Positions 9,523 through 22,382 are shown, counted from the first letter of the stretch. The stretch is DNA of 64,000 nt from Streptococcus penaeicida (GCF_002887775.1 NZ_LOCM01000011.1:1-64000), one strand, 5' to 3'. Numbers and translations are program-made. The notes: generated from the letters alone by a model not told the origin.

Positions 9523-11400
9523 ATGGATAAGGAATTAGCTTTATATACATTTGGTCTAGGAGAAAATTACCGCATTCAAGATTATTTTGGTGTACATGAA
9601 ACGGTAATGGATGGCCATAAGGGGTTTGTATTTAGAGTTTGGGCACCAAATGCTGAGGCAGTTTTTTTAATTGGAGATTTCACAGATTGGTCTCATAATA
9701 AACTTGCCATGGAGAGAAATGAAGCTGGTGTTTGGGAGATTTTTACAGATTTACCTCAAATTGGTCAAATCTATAAATACCTCATTAGACGTCAAGGTGG
9801 ACAAGAAATTGAGAAGTTAGACCCGGTTGCTATTCGTTTTGAGAATAGACCTGGAACTGGCGCGATTGTCCAGCCACTAGCGGATAAGAAATGGAAGGAT
9901 GCTTTATGGATGGCAAGGCGGAAACGCTTTGGATTTAAAGAGCGACCTATTTCAATCTACGAAATGCATGCCAACTCGTGGAAAAAAGATGATGATGGAA
10001 GGCCATATCAATTTAAAGAACTAAAAGAACATTTGATTCCTTACTTGAAACAAATGCATTACACCCATGTTGAATTCATGCCTCTAATGTCTCATCCATT
10101 AGGGATGAGTTGGGGATATCAACTAATGGCTTATTTTGGTTTTGAAACAACTTATGGTAGTCCTGAAGATTTTCAAGATTTTGTCGAAGAGTGTCATCTC
10201 AATAATATTGGAGTTCTAGTTGATTGGGTACCAGGTCACTTTACACAAAATGATGATGCTTTAGCCTATTATGATGGGACGCCAACATATGAATACCAAG
10301 ACCCTGATAGGGCTCGTAATTTTGGTTGGGGTGCTCTCAATTTTGATCTTGGAAAAAATCAAGTTCAATCTTACTTAATTTCGAGTGCTCTCTATTGGAT
10401 TGAAACTTTTCATATAGATGGTATCCGCGTTGATGCAGTTAGTAATATGCTCTATCTTGATTATGATCAGGGACCTTGGCAACCAAATCATTTAGGTGGT
10501 AATCATAATTTGGAGGCTATTGCCTTTTTACAAAAACTAAACCAAGTCATCAAAAAAGACCATCCTGATGTCATGATGGTTGCTGAAGAAGCTACATCTG
10601 AAATTCCAATTACAAAACCGATAGTTAAAGGTGGCTTAGGTTTTGATTATAAATGGAATATGGGATGGATGAATGATATCTTGAAGTTTTATGAAATGGA
10701 TCCATATGATCGTAAGTTTCATTTTAACCTATTAACCTTTAGTTTTATGTATTGCTTCAATGAAAACTTTATTCTGCCATTTTCACATGATGAAGTTGTT
10801 CATGGGAAAAAAAGTTTAATGCATAAAATGTGGGGAGATCGCTACAATCAATTTGCTGGATTAAGGACACTTTTAACCTATCAAATCTGTCACCCTGGAA
10901 AAAAATTACTCTTTATGGGTTCGGAATTTGGTCAGTTTCTTGAGTGGAAATTTGACGATCAATTGGTTTGGAATAATTTAGAAGATGAATTAAATCAGAA
11001 AATGCAGTCTTTCACGTCATTATTAAATCAATTTTATCAAGAGCATAATATGTTATGGCAAAATGATCATAACTATGATGGGATTGAGATTATTGATGCT
11101 GATAATTCATTAGAATCTGTTTTATCTTTTACCCGAAAAAATAATAAAGGTGATTACCTACTTTGTGTCTTTAATATGACACCAGTAGAAAGACAAAATT
11201 TTAAGGTAGGTATTCCGCAAGCGGGAATTTATCAAGAAATTTGGAATACTGAAATGGAAAATTTCGGCGGTGTTTGGAAAGAGCATAATCCAATAACTGA
11301 GAGTCAAAAAGAAGTTTGGAAAGACTATCAAAATACCCTCACTTTCACCTTACCTGCCTTAGGGGCAAGTATTTGGAAAATCAAAAGAAGAAAAAAATAA
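9523..11400 (+). CDS. glgB: 1,4-alpha-glucan branching enzyme GlgB
   Basis: GlgB cuts alpha-1,4 chains and re-attaches them as alpha-1,6 branches during glycogen synthesis. The 625-residue protein has a CBM48 domain (about residues 25-110, [17 protein letters not shown]) and a GH13_9 catalytic domain. Visible active-site segments are [16 protein letters not shown] (nucleophile Asp near 304), MVAEEAT (acid/base Glu near 354) and [15 protein letters not shown] near 420, the last specific to branching enzymes. I prefer the ATG at 9523 over the GTG at 9520 because of its spacing from AAGGGG. It is the first gene of glgBCDAP and is followed 57 bp later by glgC behind a small hairpin. Confidence 0.94.
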   Translation: MDKELALYTFGLGENYRIQDYFGVHETVMDGHKGFVFRVWAPNAEAVFLIGDFTDWSHNKLAMERNEAGVWEIFTDLPQIGQIYKYLIRRQGGQEIEKLDPVAIRFENRPGTGAIVQPLADKKWKDALWMARRKRFGFKERPISIYEMHANSWKKDDDGRPYQFKELKEHLIPYLKQMHYTHVEFMPLMSHPLGMSWGYQLMAYFGFETTYGSPEDFQDFVEECHLNNIGVLVDWVPGHFTQNDDALAYYDGTPTYEYQDPDRARNFGWGALNFDLGKNQVQSYLISSALYWIETFHIDGIRVDAVSNMLYLDYDQGPWQPNHLGGNHNLEAIAFLQKLNQVIKKDHPDVMMVAEEATSEIPITKPIVKGGLGFDYKWNMGWMNDILKFYEMDPYDRKFHFNLLTFSFMYCFNENFILPFSHDEVVHGKKSLMHKMWGDRYNQFAGLRTLLTYQICHPGKKLLFMGSEFGQFLEWKFDDQLVWNNLEDELNQKMQSFTSLLNQFYQEHNMLWQNDHNYDGIEIIDADNSLESVLSFTRKNNKGDYLLCVFNMTPVERQNFKVGIPQAGIYQEIWNTEMENFGGVWKEHNPITESQKEVWKDYQNTLTFTLPALGASIWKIKRRKK

Positions 11401-11428
11401 GTAGTTCGGTAGTTATGATATAGTTGCA

Positions 11429-11444
11429 TTGGTCAAAAGACCAA
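11429..11444 (+). other. small GNRA-free AAAA-loop hairpin before glgC
   Basis: TTGGTC-AAAA-GACCAA forms a perfect 6-bp stem directly before the glgC ribosome site (GAAAGGAAAG from 11445). It has no T tract, so it is not a terminator. It may protect or set translation of the glgC segment of the transcript. Confidence 0.4.
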
Positions 11445-11457
11445 GAAAGGAAAGTTT

Positions 11458-12597
11458 ATGAAAAATGAAATGTTAGCTCTCATTTTAGCTGGTGGTCAAG
11501 GGACCCGTTTAGGGAAACTTACACAAAGTATCGCAAAACCAGCTGTTCAATTTGGAGGACGCTATCGGATTATCGATTTTGCATTATCAAATTGTGCTAA
11601 TTCTGGTATTGATAATGTTGGGGTTATCACTCAGTATGAGCCTTTAGCCTTGAATAATCATATTGGTAATGGCTCTTCATGGGGGTTGGAAGGAATTGAT
11701 AGAGGGGCAACTATTTTGCAACCTTATTCTGCCACAGAAGGCAATCGTTGGTTCCAAGGAACTAGCCACGCTATTTATCAAAATATTGATTATATTGATT
11801 CTATTAATCCAGAATATGTTCTTATTCTTTCTGGGGACCATATTTACAAAATGGATTATGATGAGATGCTCCAAACTCATAAAGACAACTTAGCCAGCCT
11901 GACAGTTGCGGTTTTAGACGTTCCTTTAAAAGAAGCTAGTCGTTTTGGCATCATGAATACTGATACTAATGATCGGATTGTTGAATTTGAAGAAAAACCA
12001 GAAAATCCAAAATCAACAAAAGCTTCGATGGGGATCTATATTTTTAATTGGCAAAGACTTAGAAGCATGTTAGTTGATGCTGAAAAAAATAATATCGATA
12101 TGTCAGACTTCGGTTCAAATGTCATCCCTGCTTATTTAGAAGCTGGTGAACGCGTTTATACATACAATTTCCAAGGCTACTGGAAAGACGTCGGTACTAT
12201 TGAATCCTTATGGGAAGCAAACATGGAATATATAGCTGAAAACAACGCCTTGGATAGTCGTAACCGTTCTTGGAAAATCTATTCTAAAAACCATATTGCG
12301 CCACCAAACTTTATTTCAGAGCATTCAGAAGTTAAAGATTCGCTCATCGTCGATGGCTGTTTTGTAACTGGGAAAGTTGAGCACTCAATTCTTTCAGCAA
12401 ATGTTCATATGAAACAGGGTGCAGAAGTTAAAGACTCCTTTATCATGTCTGGAGCAATCATTGGTGAGCGTGCAAAGATAAACCGTGCAATAATTGGTGA
12501 GGGTGCAGTTATTGGAAATGATGTGGTCATTGATGGTACCGATGAGATTCAAGTAATTGGTTATAACGAAGTAGTGGGGGTTTCAAATGAAGATTGA
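11458..12597 (+). CDS. glgC: glucose-1-phosphate adenylyltransferase, catalytic subunit GlgC
   Basis: GlgC makes ADP-glucose from glucose-1-phosphate and ATP, the committed step of glycogen synthesis. The 379-residue protein has the nucleotidyltransferase fold with the signature [13 protein letters not shown] (residues about 10-22), [15 protein letters not shown], and the metal-binding [15 protein letters not shown] near residue 125. A C-terminal left-handed beta-helix of hexapeptide repeats (about 290-370, [21 protein letters not shown]) completes it. It overlaps glgD by 11 bases, consistent with equal production of the two subunits of a GlgC-GlgD hetero-oligomer as described in Bacillus and related Firmicutes. 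Confidence 0.95.
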   Translation: MKNEMLALILAGGQGTRLGKLTQSIAKPAVQFGGRYRIIDFALSNCANSGIDNVGVITQYEPLALNNHIGNGSSWGLEGIDRGATILQPYSATEGNRWFQGTSHAIYQNIDYIDSINPEYVLILSGDHIYKMDYDEMLQTHKDNLASLTVAVLDVPLKEASRFGIMNTDTNDRIVEFEEKPENPKSTKASMGIYIFNWQRLRSMLVDAEKNNIDMSDFGSNVIPAYLEAGERVYTYNFQGYWKDVGTIESLWEANMEYIAENNALDSRNRSWKIYSKNHIAPPNFISEHSEVKDSLIVDGCFVTGKVEHSILSANVHMKQGAEVKDSFIMSGAIIGERAKINRAIIGEGAVIGNDVVIDGTDEIQVIGYNEVVGVSNED

Positions 12598-13720
12598 TAA
12601 ATATTCAGCGATTTTAGGGAGTGCAATTGGTTTTCCAGAAATGGGTGGTTTAACAGATAAACGTCCTTTAGCCAACTTGCCATTTGACGGTAAATACCGT
12701 CTAATCGACTTCCACCTTTCAAATCTTGCTAATGCTGGTGTTAAAAGTATTTATGGTATTTTCCGTGCTGAAAATATTCGTTCAGTCTTTGACCATGTTC
12801 GTAGTGGACGTGAATGGGGTCTAAATTCTCTTTTAAGTCATTATTTCCTTGGTTTTTATGACACTAAAGAAAATTCCAAAGAGACTGATGCTGACTATTA
12901 CGAGCAAATTCTAACATACCTCAGACGGTCTGGCTCTGACCAAACCATCTATATGAGTTGTGATATTTTGTGTAATATTGAACTTGACCAGGTTATTCAC
13001 CTCCATAATGCAAATAAACGTAATATTACTGTTGTTTATAAAAAGACTCCAGTTGAATCTATCTCACCAGAAAATGATATTTTAGAAATTGATGAAACGG
13101 ATACCGTAGTTGGCCGTAGTCATGTTAGTGAAAAAGAAGGTATTGAAAAAATGTCTGCTGGTATTTACATTGTGAATACAGACTGGTTGATTTCTAAAAT
13201 GGAAATTGAAACGCAAAAGGAACATCCGCAAAAATTGCGTTTCTTGCTTCGTGATTTAACAGTAAATGAAGGGGCCTTGGCCTTTGAATATACTGGTTAT
13301 ATGGCCAATATCCATTCTATTAAATCTTATTATGATGCTAATATGGATATGTTGGATCCTCTTAAATTCTATTCATTACTATACTCTAATCAAAAAGTAT
13401 ACACACGCGTTAAAAATGAGGAAGCTACTTATTTCGCTGAGGAGTCAGAAGTAAATAATTCACAATTCGCCTCTGGTAGTGTCGTAAAAGGAACTGTGAA
13501 TCATTCCATTATTTCACGTAACTGTCATTTAGAGCTTGATTCAAAAATTAGCCATTCTATTGTCTCACCAAAAGTCACTATTGGTGAGGGAGCTGTTGTT
13601 GAATACGCAATTGTTGATAAATCAGTTAAAGTTGCTCCAGGTGTTGTTATCCGAGGAACAAAAGAAAATCCGATTGTTGTTCCTAAAGGAAGTCATGTAG
13701 TAGAGGATATGATTAAATGA
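12587..13720 (+). CDS. glgD: ADP-glucose pyrophosphorylase regulatory subunit GlgD
   Basis: GlgD is a paralogue of GlgC that stimulates it. The 377-residue protein keeps the fold ([19 protein letters not shown] near residue 30 and C-terminal hexapeptide repeats) but lacks the catalytic GGxGTRL loop, having [18 protein letters not shown] instead. The metal-binding GDH triad of GlgC is replaced by SCDILCN near residue 127. This loss is normal for GlgD and is not decay. Its stop overlaps the glgA start (ATGA), so translation is coupled. Confidence 0.93.
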   Translation: MKIDKYSAILGSAIGFPEMGGLTDKRPLANLPFDGKYRLIDFHLSNLANAGVKSIYGIFRAENIRSVFDHVRSGREWGLNSLLSHYFLGFYDTKENSKETDADYYEQILTYLRRSGSDQTIYMSCDILCNIELDQVIHLHNANKRNITVVYKKTPVESISPENDILEIDETDTVVGRSHVSEKEGIEKMSAGIYIVNTDWLISKMEIETQKEHPQKLRFLLRDLTVNEGALAFEYTGYMANIHSIKSYYDANMDMLDPLKFYSLLYSNQKVYTRVKNEEATYFAEESEVNNSQFASGSVVKGTVNHSIISRNCHLELDSKISHSIVSPKVTIGEGAVVEYAIVDKSVKVAPGVVIRGTKENPIVVPKGSHVVEDMIK

Positions 13721-15156
13721 AAATATTATTTGTCGCAGCAGAGGGAGCACCTTTTGCAAAGACAGGAGGCTTAGGTGATGTCATTGGAGCATTACCTAAA
13801 TCTCTTGTAAAACACGGCAATCAAGTTGCTGTCATTCTGCCATATTACGATATGATTGATCACAAGTTTGGAGATCAAGTCGAAGATGTTTTATATTTTT
13901 ACACGCAAGTAGGTTGGAGACGTCAATATGTAGGTATCAAAAAGATTGTCAAAGATCAAGTTAGTTTTTACTTTATTGATAATCGGGATTATTTCTTTAG
14001 AGGTCATGTTTATGGCGATTGGGATGATGGTGAACGGTTTGCTTTCTTCCAATTAGCAGCACTTGAAGCTATGGAAAAAATTGATTTTATTCCCGATATC
14101 CTTCATGTTCATGATTATCATACAGCTATGATTCCTTATCTAGTAAGGGAAAAATATGCTTGGGTAAATGCTTATCGCAATATCAAAACAATCTTTACTA
14201 TCCACAATATTGAATTCCAAGGTCAATTTGGACCAGATATGTTAGGTGACCTCTTTGGTGTGGGGAGTGAACGTTACGAAGATGGCACATTGCGTTGGAA
14301 TAATTGTTTAAACTGGATGAAAGCGGCCGTTTTGTATTCTGACAAAGTGACAACCGTTTCACCGTCTTATGCTCATGAGATTCAAACTCCTGCATTTGGG
14401 AAAGGTTTAGATCATGTGATGCGGATGGAAGCTGGAAAATTAAGTGGTGTGGTCAATGGGATTGATACAGATTTGTTCAACCCTGAAAATGACCCTTTTC
14501 TACCTCATCCATTTTCTGTTGATGATTTAGATGGGAAAACGATTAACAAAAGAGCCTTGCAAGAAAGATTAGGCTTACCTGTTAAGGAAGATGTTCCTTT
14601 AATTGGTATTGTTTCTCGTCTGACAGATCAGAAAGGCTTTGATTTGGTTGTATCTGAACTTGAAAGCTTGATGCAATTAGATATTCAAATGGTTGTTCTA
14701 GGAACTGGCTACCAACAATATGAAGAAGCCTTCTCATGGTTTGCCCAACAATATCCTGAAAAGTTATCAGCAAATATCACTTTTGACCTAGGATTGGCTC
14801 AGATGATTTATGGAGCCTGCGATCTTTTCTTAATGCCAAGTGCTTTCGAACCATGTGGCTTATCGCAAATGATGGCAATGCGTTATGGTACTTTGCCAAT
14901 TGTTCATGAAATCGGCGGACTAAAAGATACTGTCCAGGCATACAATACCTTTGAAAAAACAGGTACTGGATTTACCTTTAATCATTTTTCAGGTTATTGG
15001 ATGACTCAAACAATTCTTTCTGCCTTGGAACTTTACTATCATAATCACAGCGACTGGCGAATGCTGCAAAAAAATGCCATGACTCAAGATTTCTCTTGGG
15101 ATACTGCAAGTTTAGCTTATCTGACTCTTTACGAGTACCTGATGAATCATTATTAA
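13717..15156 (+). CDS. glgA: glycogen synthase GlgA
   Basis: GlgA (GT5) elongates alpha-1,4-glucan from ADP-glucose. The 479-residue protein has the N-terminal [13 protein letters not shown] motif (residues 15-27) that binds ADP-glucose. [13 protein letters not shown] lies near 131, TIHNIEFQG near 162, and the C-terminal Rossmann domain carries [14 protein letters not shown] near 298 and the retaining-GT motif [18 protein letters not shown] near 375. Length matches bacterial GlgA. It follows glgD with a four-base overlap and precedes glgP by 9 bp. Confidence 0.95.
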   Translation: MKILFVAAEGAPFAKTGGLGDVIGALPKSLVKHGNQVAVILPYYDMIDHKFGDQVEDVLYFYTQVGWRRQYVGIKKIVKDQVSFYFIDNRDYFFRGHVYGDWDDGERFAFFQLAALEAMEKIDFIPDILHVHDYHTAMIPYLVREKYAWVNAYRNIKTIFTIHNIEFQGQFGPDMLGDLFGVGSERYEDGTLRWNNCLNWMKAAVLYSDKVTTVSPSYAHEIQTPAFGKGLDHVMRMEAGKLSGVVNGIDTDLFNPENDPFLPHPFSVDDLDGKTINKRALQERLGLPVKEDVPLIGIVSRLTDQKGFDLVVSELESLMQLDIQMVVLGTGYQQYEEAFSWFAQQYPEKLSANITFDLGLAQMIYGACDLFLMPSAFEPCGLSQMMAMRYGTLPIVHEIGGLKDTVQAYNTFEKTGTGFTFNHFSGYWMTQTILSALELYYHNHSDWRMLQKNAMTQDFSWDTASLAYLTLYEYLMNHY

Positions 15157-15165
15157 GAGGGAAAA

Positions 15166-17562
15166 ATGAAAGTCACAAAAGAACAATTTATTCGTGATTT
15201 TAAGGATACCTTACACGAAGAACAACTAATCAAAGTCCCTGTAGCGACAGACACAGAACTCTTTGTTGCCTTAGCTAAATTGATTAGAAAATATTACACT
15301 AATACTTGGATTAGTCGCAATAAAGCATTAACCGAAGAAAAAGCAAAAGTTGCTTACTATTTCTCAATTGAATTTCTGCCAGGTCGAATGCTTGAAACCA
15401 ACCTCTTAAATTTAGGTATCTTAGATACAGCCAAAGAAGCTTTTGCGGAATTAGATGTTGATTTTGATGCCGTTAAGTCTGCTGAGCATGATATGGCTTT
15501 GGGGAATGGTGGCCTTGGTCGTCTTGCTGCGGCTTTTATGGACTCGCTAGCGACGACCGGTTACCCAGGCTTTGGTAATGGCTTACGCTATCAATATGGA
15601 TTATTTAAGCAGCGCATCGTTGATGGCTACCAGGTAGAATTGCCTGATTCCTGGTTCGGGTCAACCGGTAATGTCTGGGAAGTCCGTAAAGATCATGACA
15701 TTGTGGATGTTAAGTTATATGGTAACGTCTATTTAAAATCAAATGCAGAAGGCAAATTAGTCCCTGTTTATGAAGGCGCACAAATTCTTAAGGCAGTGCC
15801 TTACGATGTGCCTCAGATTGGCTTTGAAAATGATGTTATCAATAATCTTCGCCTTTGGGATGTGGAAATTCCCCAAGAAAATGAATTAGATTATCCAACA
15901 ATCGAGTCAAGACGTGCTATTCAAGATATTACAGCTGTCCTTTATCCGGATGATAGTAGTTATGAGGGCAAACGACTCAGACTCATTCAAGAATACTTCA
16001 TGACCAGTGCTGGTTTGCAGACGATCATTAAGTCCTATTTAAAACAAGGCTTACCACTGGAAGATATCTACAAAAAAGTATCTGTCCATATTAATGACAC
16101 GCATCCGGCAGTAGCACCAGCTGAATTTATGCGACTTTTGATTGATGATTATAATTTAGAATGGTTAGATGCTTGGCAAGCAACCATTAAGACAATGTCT
16201 TATACCAATCATACGATTCTGTCTGAAGCCTTGGAAAAATGGGATGCTGAACTTTTCAAAACAGTATTGCCACGTGTCTATCAAATCATTCTTGAAATTG
16301 ATAACCGTTTTGTGGCAGAACAGGCTCAAAAAGGTGTAGCTCCTGAAATCATTGAAAATACGCGTATCGTTAAAGATAATATGATTCACATGGCTCACTT
16401 AGCTATTATAGGTGGTCATTCAGTTAATGGTGTAGCTAAACTCCATACAGAACTCTTGAAAGAAGATACACTTAAAGATTTTTACTATCTCTACCCGGAA
16501 AAATTCAATAATAAGACCAATGGGATTGTTCAAAGACGCTGGACTCAAATTGCAGCACCTGAATTGTCAAAAACCATTGACCAAGTTATTGGAAAAGAAT
16601 GGCGTAAAGATATTCATCTATTACGGAACTTACAGGACTATGTCGGTGATGATCAAGTATTAGAGGATTTCTATCAAGTTAAACAAGTAGCTAAAGAACG
16701 TTTAGCAAAATACATCTACCAAACCACTGGTCAAGAGGTTTCCACAGATGCTATATTTGACGTTCAAGTCAAACGACTACACGCCTATAAACGGCAGTTG
16801 TTAAATGTTCTTCATATCATCAAACGTTACCTAGATTTGAAAGAGAATCCTGATTTGGATGTTGTACCACGCGTCTTTATCTTTGGGGCAAAAGCTGCGC
16901 CGGGCTATCATTTTGCCAAGTCAGTCATTAAAGTTATTAATGAACTGGCCAACCTGATTAACAAGGATGCTACCCTAAAAGGTAAACTCAAAGTCATATT
17001 CCTTGAGAATTACAATGTTAGTCTGGCAGAATTAATTATTCCTGCAGCTGATGTGTCAGAACAGATTTCACTTGCTTCTAAAGAGGCCTCTGGTACTTCA
17101 AATATGAAATTCATGATGACTGGTGCCATTACCTTAGCAACCTTAGATGGTGCCAATATTGAAATCAAAGATGAAGTCGGGGATGAGAATATTGTTATTT
17201 TTGGTATGGATAAGGATCAAGTCTACGATCATTATGCTAAACATGACTATTTCTCACGCGGTTTATATGAATCTAATCCAATGATTCGCCGTATTGTTGA
17301 TAGCTTTGTCAATGGTATAATTCCAAATTGCCAAAGCGAAGGTATGGAAATTTATGAAGCTTTGATTACCCACAATGATGATTACTTCTTGTTAGAAGAC
17401 TTAGAATCATATATTGAAGCGCAACGAAAAATTGATGATCTCTATCGTAATCGCCAAAAATGGATGCAGATGAGTTTAATCAATATCGCGACATCTGATA
17501 AATTCACCTCAGATGATACCATTCGCGAATATGCCAAAGAAATTTGGCACTTGGAAAGTTAA
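15166..17562 (+). CDS. glgP: glycogen/maltodextrin phosphorylase GlgP
   Basis: This GT35 phosphorylase releases glucose-1-phosphate from alpha-1,4-glucans using phosphate and pyridoxal phosphate. The 798-residue protein shows NGGLGRLAAAFMDS near residue 114, the KRLHAYKRQLLN substrate region near 540, and EASGTSNMKFMMTG with the PLP-binding Lys at residue 648. Short N-terminus, without the animal regulatory extension, suggests no phosphorylation control. It ends the glg operon, so synthesis and breakdown are co-transcribed, fitting glycogen as a short-term carbon buffer. Start has GAGGG 6-7 bp upstream. Confidence 0.94.
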   Translation: MKVTKEQFIRDFKDTLHEEQLIKVPVATDTELFVALAKLIRKYYTNTWISRNKALTEEKAKVAYYFSIEFLPGRMLETNLLNLGILDTAKEAFAELDVDFDAVKSAEHDMALGNGGLGRLAAAFMDSLATTGYPGFGNGLRYQYGLFKQRIVDGYQVELPDSWFGSTGNVWEVRKDHDIVDVKLYGNVYLKSNAEGKLVPVYEGAQILKAVPYDVPQIGFENDVINNLRLWDVEIPQENELDYPTIESRRAIQDITAVLYPDDSSYEGKRLRLIQEYFMTSAGLQTIIKSYLKQGLPLEDIYKKVSVHINDTHPAVAPAEFMRLLIDDYNLEWLDAWQATIKTMSYTNHTILSEALEKWDAELFKTVLPRVYQIILEIDNRFVAEQAQKGVAPEIIENTRIVKDNMIHMAHLAIIGGHSVNGVAKLHTELLKEDTLKDFYYLYPEKFNNKTNGIVQRRWTQIAAPELSKTIDQVIGKEWRKDIHLLRNLQDYVGDDQVLEDFYQVKQVAKERLAKYIYQTTGQEVSTDAIFDVQVKRLHAYKRQLLNVLHIIKRYLDLKENPDLDVVPRVFIFGAKAAPGYHFAKSVIKVINELANLINKDATLKGKLKVIFLENYNVSLAELIIPAADVSEQISLASKEASGTSNMKFMMTGAITLATLDGANIEIKDEVGDENIVIFGMDKDQVYDHYAKHDYFSRGLYESNPMIRRIVDSFVNGIIPNCQSEGMEIYEALITHNDDYFLLEDLESYIEAQRKIDDLYRNRQKWMQMSLINIATSDKFTSDDTIREYAKEIWHLES

Positions 17563-17582
17563 ATATTTTGAAACTTTTAACC

Positions 17583-17616
17583 TATAGAGAGAGAAAGATG
17601 ACTTGCTCTCTTATTT
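17583..17616 (+). terminator. probable terminator of the glg operon
   Basis: An AGAGAG-type arm (17585-17592) can pair with CTCTCT (17606-17612) and is followed by TTATTTTT. The stem has a bulge and a long loop, so it is weaker than others in the window. Confidence 0.5.
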
Positions 17617-17626
17617 TTCACAAACT

Positions 17627-17655
17627 TTGTAATATTCTTTTTTTATTGGTATAAT
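17627..17655 (+). promoter_or_regulatory. upstream promoter P1 of the ATPase operon
   Basis: TTGTAA (17627-17632), a 17-bp spacer and a perfect TATAAT (17650-17655). Transcription would begin near 17662, giving a leader of about 165 nt before atpE. Confidence 0.65.
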
Positions 17656-17762
17656 AGTATTGTTAAGCTATCCGATTTTTTAAGAATACACAAACTTGAA
17701 AAACCTTGTTGGATAAAGGTTAGTAAAGGTTTAAGAAAGCGTAAACAGTTTTCAGAAATTAG

Positions 17763-17791
17763 TTGACATTCTTAATTTTAAGGAATAGAAT
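17763..17791 (+). promoter_or_regulatory. proximal promoter P2 of the ATPase operon
   Basis: Consensus TTGACA (17763-17768), a 17-bp spacer and TAGAAT (17786-17791). Predicted start is near 17798, about 29 nt before the atpE ATG. Ribosome site AAGGAG is at 17812-17817. Confidence 0.75.
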
Positions 17792-17826
17792 AGCAAAGTA
17801 AAAAATTTTTTAAGGAGAATTCAATT

Positions 17827-18024
17827 ATGAATACGTTTTTCGCTTTAGTACTTGCCTGCATGGGTGTAACTTTATCTGAGGGTTTCATTCTAGGATCATT
17901 ATTTAAATCTGCAGCACGTCAACCAGAAATTATTGGTGATCTTCGTTCATTGTTAATCTTAGGGATTGCCTTTATTGAGGGTACTTTCTTCGTAACACTT
18001 GCAATGGCATTTGTATTAAAATAA
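17827..18024 (+). CDS. atpE: F1Fo-ATPase subunit c
   Basis: AtpE forms the proton-carrying rotor ring of the membrane Fo sector. The 65-residue hairpin has two helices joined by the polar RQP loop (residues 31-33), with proton-binding Glu51 in helix two (AFIEGTFF). Length and sequence are typical of streptococci, in which this enzyme mainly exports protons at the cost of ATP to hold internal pH. First gene of the atp operon, as is usual in streptococci (c before a). Confidence 0.96.
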   Translation: MNTFFALVLACMGVTLSEGFILGSLFKSAARQPEIIGDLRSLLILGIAFIEGTFFVTLAMAFVLK

Positions 18025-18110
18025 AAAAATACGATGCTTCAAAATCCTAACCATAATATCAATGGTTAGAATAGGCAATTTGCCTGTTATGAAGGAAGGA
18101 GGGAAAAAGG

Positions 18111-18824
18111 TTGGAAGAACATACTCCAACGCTAACTCTAGGTCCAGTAACCTTTAATTTAACCCTGCTTGCTATGTGTGTCATTATCATTGCAGTAATC
18201 TTTTCTTTTGTTTATTCAACAAGTCGTAATATGACTTTGAAACCAAAAGGAAAACAAACCATCTTAGAGTTTATTTTGGATTTTGTTTCCAGTGTTACAG
18301 ATGAACATATTGAAAAACCATTTCGGAAACAATATTCCTTATTCTTTTTCTGTCTTTTTCTATTTGTCATGGTTGCAAATAACTTAGGTTTAATGACTAA
18401 GATTGAAACCACACATAAAATGAATCTTTGGACGTCACCAACAGCTAATGTTGGTTTCGATATTGCTTTGGCTTTATTAATTGCGATAATTTGTCATGTT
18501 GAAGGTATCCGACAAAGGGGTATTAAAGCATACTTAAAACGTTTTATCACGCCGGCAATTATGACTCCAATGCATTTACTTGAAGAAGTAACAAATGTCT
18601 TATCATTAGCTTTACGTTTATACGGTAATATTTTTGCTGGTGAAGTCGTAATGGGTCTGATTATAAAAATGTTAGAATCCAATGCAGCCTGGTTTCCAGT
18701 CACATTAGTATTGAATATGGTTTGGACACTATTTTCAATCTTTATTTCGTGTATTCAGGCATATGTTTTGACGAAACTTTCTTCAATGTATCTTGGAAAA
18801 AAAGTAAATGAGGAAGAAGAATAA
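18111..18824 (+). CDS. atpB: F1Fo-ATPase subunit a
   Basis: AtpB is the stator subunit that forms the proton half-channels against the c-ring. The 237-residue protein has five to six helices. The conserved arginine is in [15 protein letters not shown] near residue 169, which faces Glu51 of subunit c. [12 protein letters not shown] precedes it. The start is TTG at 18111, supported by the strong GGAAGGAGGG 8 bp upstream and by agreement with the usual N-terminus; the non-AUG start may lower its synthesis relative to subunit c. Confidence 0.95.
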   Translation: MEEHTPTLTLGPVTFNLTLLAMCVIIIAVIFSFVYSTSRNMTLKPKGKQTILEFILDFVSSVTDEHIEKPFRKQYSLFFFCLFLFVMVANNLGLMTKIETTHKMNLWTSPTANVGFDIALALLIAIICHVEGIRQRGIKAYLKRFITPAIMTPMHLLEEVTNVLSLALRLYGNIFAGEVVMGLIIKMLESNAAWFPVTLVLNMVWTLFSIFISCIQAYVLTKLSSMYLGKKVNEEEE

Positions 18825-18839
18825 GAAAGGAGAACCGTA

Positions 18840-19334
18840 ATGGAATTAACAGTAGGTGAACTTATTGGGAATTTTATTTTAGTAACGGGTTCAATTCTTG
18901 TTTTGTATCTTTTACTAAAAAAATTCGCTTGGGGATCAATTACAAATATTCTCGATGAGAGAGCAGCAAAAATCTCTAATGATATTGATCGTGCTGAAGA
19001 AGCTCGAATTGAGGCAGAAGATTTAGCTCAAAAAAGAGCAGTTGAGTTAAGTGGTGCTAAGCAAGAAGCTAATCAAATCATCACTGATGCCAAAGAACTT
19101 AGTCAAGCAAAAGGTGATCAAATCGTTGCCGAAGCTAATGATGAAGCAAATCGTTTGAAAGAAAAAGCACATATCGATATTGAAAATAGCAAAAATGACG
19201 CTATTTCAAGTGTTAAATCTGAAATGACAGACTTATCAGTACTTTTGGCGGAGAAGATTATGGGTACTAAACTTGATAAGGAAGCACAAAGCAAACTTAT
19301 TGATACCTATCTTGATGAATTAGGAGAAGCCTAA
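18840..19334 (+). CDS. atpF: F1Fo-ATPase subunit b
   Basis: AtpF is the peripheral stalk of the enzyme. The 164-residue protein has one N-terminal membrane helix (about residues 8-28, [15 protein letters not shown]) followed by a long charged alpha-helical coiled coil (about 35-150) that dimerises and meets subunit delta. GAAAGGAGAA precedes the ATG. The stop overlaps atpH by one base (TAATG). Confidence 0.95.
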   Translation: MELTVGELIGNFILVTGSILVLYLLLKKFAWGSITNILDERAAKISNDIDRAEEARIEAEDLAQKRAVELSGAKQEANQIITDAKELSQAKGDQIVAEANDEANRLKEKAHIDIENSKNDAISSVKSEMTDLSVLLAEKIMGTKLDKEAQSKLIDTYLDELGEA

Positions 19335-19870
19335 TGACCAAAAAAGAACAGGCGCTTGTTGCACAATATGCTAAAAGCCTTGTTGAGGTTGCTGTTGAAC
19401 GTGATAGCCTTGAATCTGTTAAAAGTGAACTTTTAACATTATTGGATATTTTTAAAACAACAGATCTTGATCAGTCATTATCAAGTTTAGCTGTTTCGCA
19501 AGCTGAAAAAGCACAATTAATTGGGTTACTGAAAAATACGAGTTCAGTATATGTCAACAATTTACTTGAAGTTATTTTAGTCAATCAGCGTGAAGCTTTC
19601 TTATACGAAATCTTGAAAGAAGCTGTTCGAAAAATAGAACAAGTAACAAATGAATATGATGTAAAAGTTATATCTGCAATTCCTCTTACTGAGGAACAGA
19701 AATCACGTATCCAATCCCTTGTTGCCCAAAAATTAGGGATGAAAACAAGTCGATTAATCGAAGTTATTGATGAGAATATTATTGGTGGCTTTATTATTCA
19801 AGTTAATAATAAGGTTATTGATACTAGCGTTCGTCAACAATTACGTGAATTTAAAATGAAATTAAAATAG
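19334..19870 (+). CDS. atpH: F1Fo-ATPase subunit delta
   Basis: AtpH links the b-subunit stalk to the top of the alpha3beta3 head. The 178-residue protein has the N-terminal six-helix bundle (VAQYAKSLVEVA near residue 9) and the C-terminal signature IIGGFIIQVNNKVIDTSVRQQL near 150, which is the OSCP/delta motif. Translational coupling to atpF by a TAATG overlap; atpA follows after 15 bp. Confidence 0.95.
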   Translation: MTKKEQALVAQYAKSLVEVAVERDSLESVKSELLTLLDIFKTTDLDQSLSSLAVSQAEKAQLIGLLKNTSSVYVNNLLEVILVNQREAFLYEILKEAVRKIEQVTNEYDVKVISAIPLTEEQKSRIQSLVAQKLGMKTSRLIEVIDENIIGGFIIQVNNKVIDTSVRQQLREFKMKLK

Positions 19871-19882
19871 AAAGTGGTGTGA

Positions 19883-21390
<1,508 letters not shown>

Positions 21391-21408
21391 TAGGGGAGGG
21401 ATTTCAGT

Positions 21409-22287
21409 ATGGCAGGCTCTCTAAGTGAAATTAAAGCAAAAATTGTTTCAACTGAGAAAACAAGTAAAATTACAAGTGCCATGCGGATGGTTTCTTCAGC
21501 AAAACTTGTTAAATCTGAACAAGCTGCGCGTGATTTTCAAATTTATGCCTCTAAAATTCGTCAAATAACAACGGACTTTTTGAAAGCCGAATTATCTGGT
21601 GGAACTTCAAGTAATCCTATGTTGGTTTCAAGACCCGTTAAAAAAACCGGTTATATTGTCATTACATCAGACAAAGGTTTAGTCGGTGGCTATAACTCAA
21701 AAATCTTGAAATCAATTATGGAAATGGTTGAAGAATATCACCAAGATGGTGATTATGCCATTATTTCGATTGGTAGTGTAGGAACAGACTTTTTCAAAGC
21801 CAGAGGAATGAATGTCGCTTTTGAATTAAGAGGGTTGGCAGATCAACCAACTTTTGAGGAAGTTGCTAAAATCATTTCACAATCCGTTGATATGTACCAA
21901 AATGAAATTTTTGATGAATTATATGTTTGTTACAATCACCATGTCAACAGCTTAACAAGTCAGGTCCGTGTTCAACAAATGCTTCCTATTTCTGATTTGG
22001 TTGCTGAAGAAGCAACTGATGATGGTGTACTAGGATTTGAACTAGAACCTGATCGTGATACCATTTTAAATCAATTACTCCCACAGTTTACAGAAAGTTT
22101 AATATACGGAGCTATTATTGATGCAAAAACAGCCGAGCACGCTGCGGGAATGACCGCCATGCAAACGGCAACGGATAATGCAAAAAATGTTATCAGTGAC
22201 TTAACCATTCAATATAATCGCGCTCGTCAAGCTGCAATTACCCAAGAAATTACGGAAATTGTCGCTGGAGCAAATGCATTAGAATAA
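21409..22287 (+). CDS. atpG: F1Fo-ATPase subunit gamma
   Basis: AtpG is the central rotating shaft. The 292-residue protein has the N-terminal helix ([22 protein letters not shown]), the Rossmann-like middle ([16 protein letters not shown] near 85) and the conserved C-terminal coiled coil ([15 protein letters not shown] near 247). These pair to form the asymmetric axle. Strong GGGGAGGG site precedes the ATG. It is followed by a 110-bp gap, the longest inside the operon. Confidence 0.95.
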   Translation: MAGSLSEIKAKIVSTEKTSKITSAMRMVSSAKLVKSEQAARDFQIYASKIRQITTDFLKAELSGGTSSNPMLVSRPVKKTGYIVITSDKGLVGGYNSKILKSIMEMVEEYHQDGDYAIISIGSVGTDFFKARGMNVAFELRGLADQPTFEEVAKIISQSVDMYQNEIFDELYVCYNHHVNSLTSQVRVQQMLPISDLVAEEATDDGVLGFELEPDRDTILNQLLPQFTESLIYGAIIDAKTAEHAAGMTAMQTATDNAKNVISDLTIQYNRARQAAITQEITEIVAGANALE

Positions 22288-22350
22288 ATAGTTTTTAAGG
22301 TAATTCTTTTGCTATTTAGGCATGTCATTTATTAAAACACCCATAAACAT

Positions 22351-22366
22351 TGGCTCAAAAGAGTCA
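22351..22366 (+). other. small AAAA-loop hairpin between atpG and atpD
   Basis: TGGCTC-AAAA-GAGTCA forms a 6-bp stem with one G-T pair and an AAAA loop inside the 110-bp atpG-atpD gap. It resembles the hairpin before glgC in size and loop. No T tract follows, so it is not a terminator. A processing or stability role is a guess. Confidence 0.35.
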
Positions 22367-22382
22367 CTTGTTTACAAATTGA

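Noticed and set aside
12587-13720. glgD as a decayed duplicate of glgC
   Set aside because: Loss of the GGxGTRL and GDH residues is the normal state of GlgD, and the frame is intact and translationally coupled.
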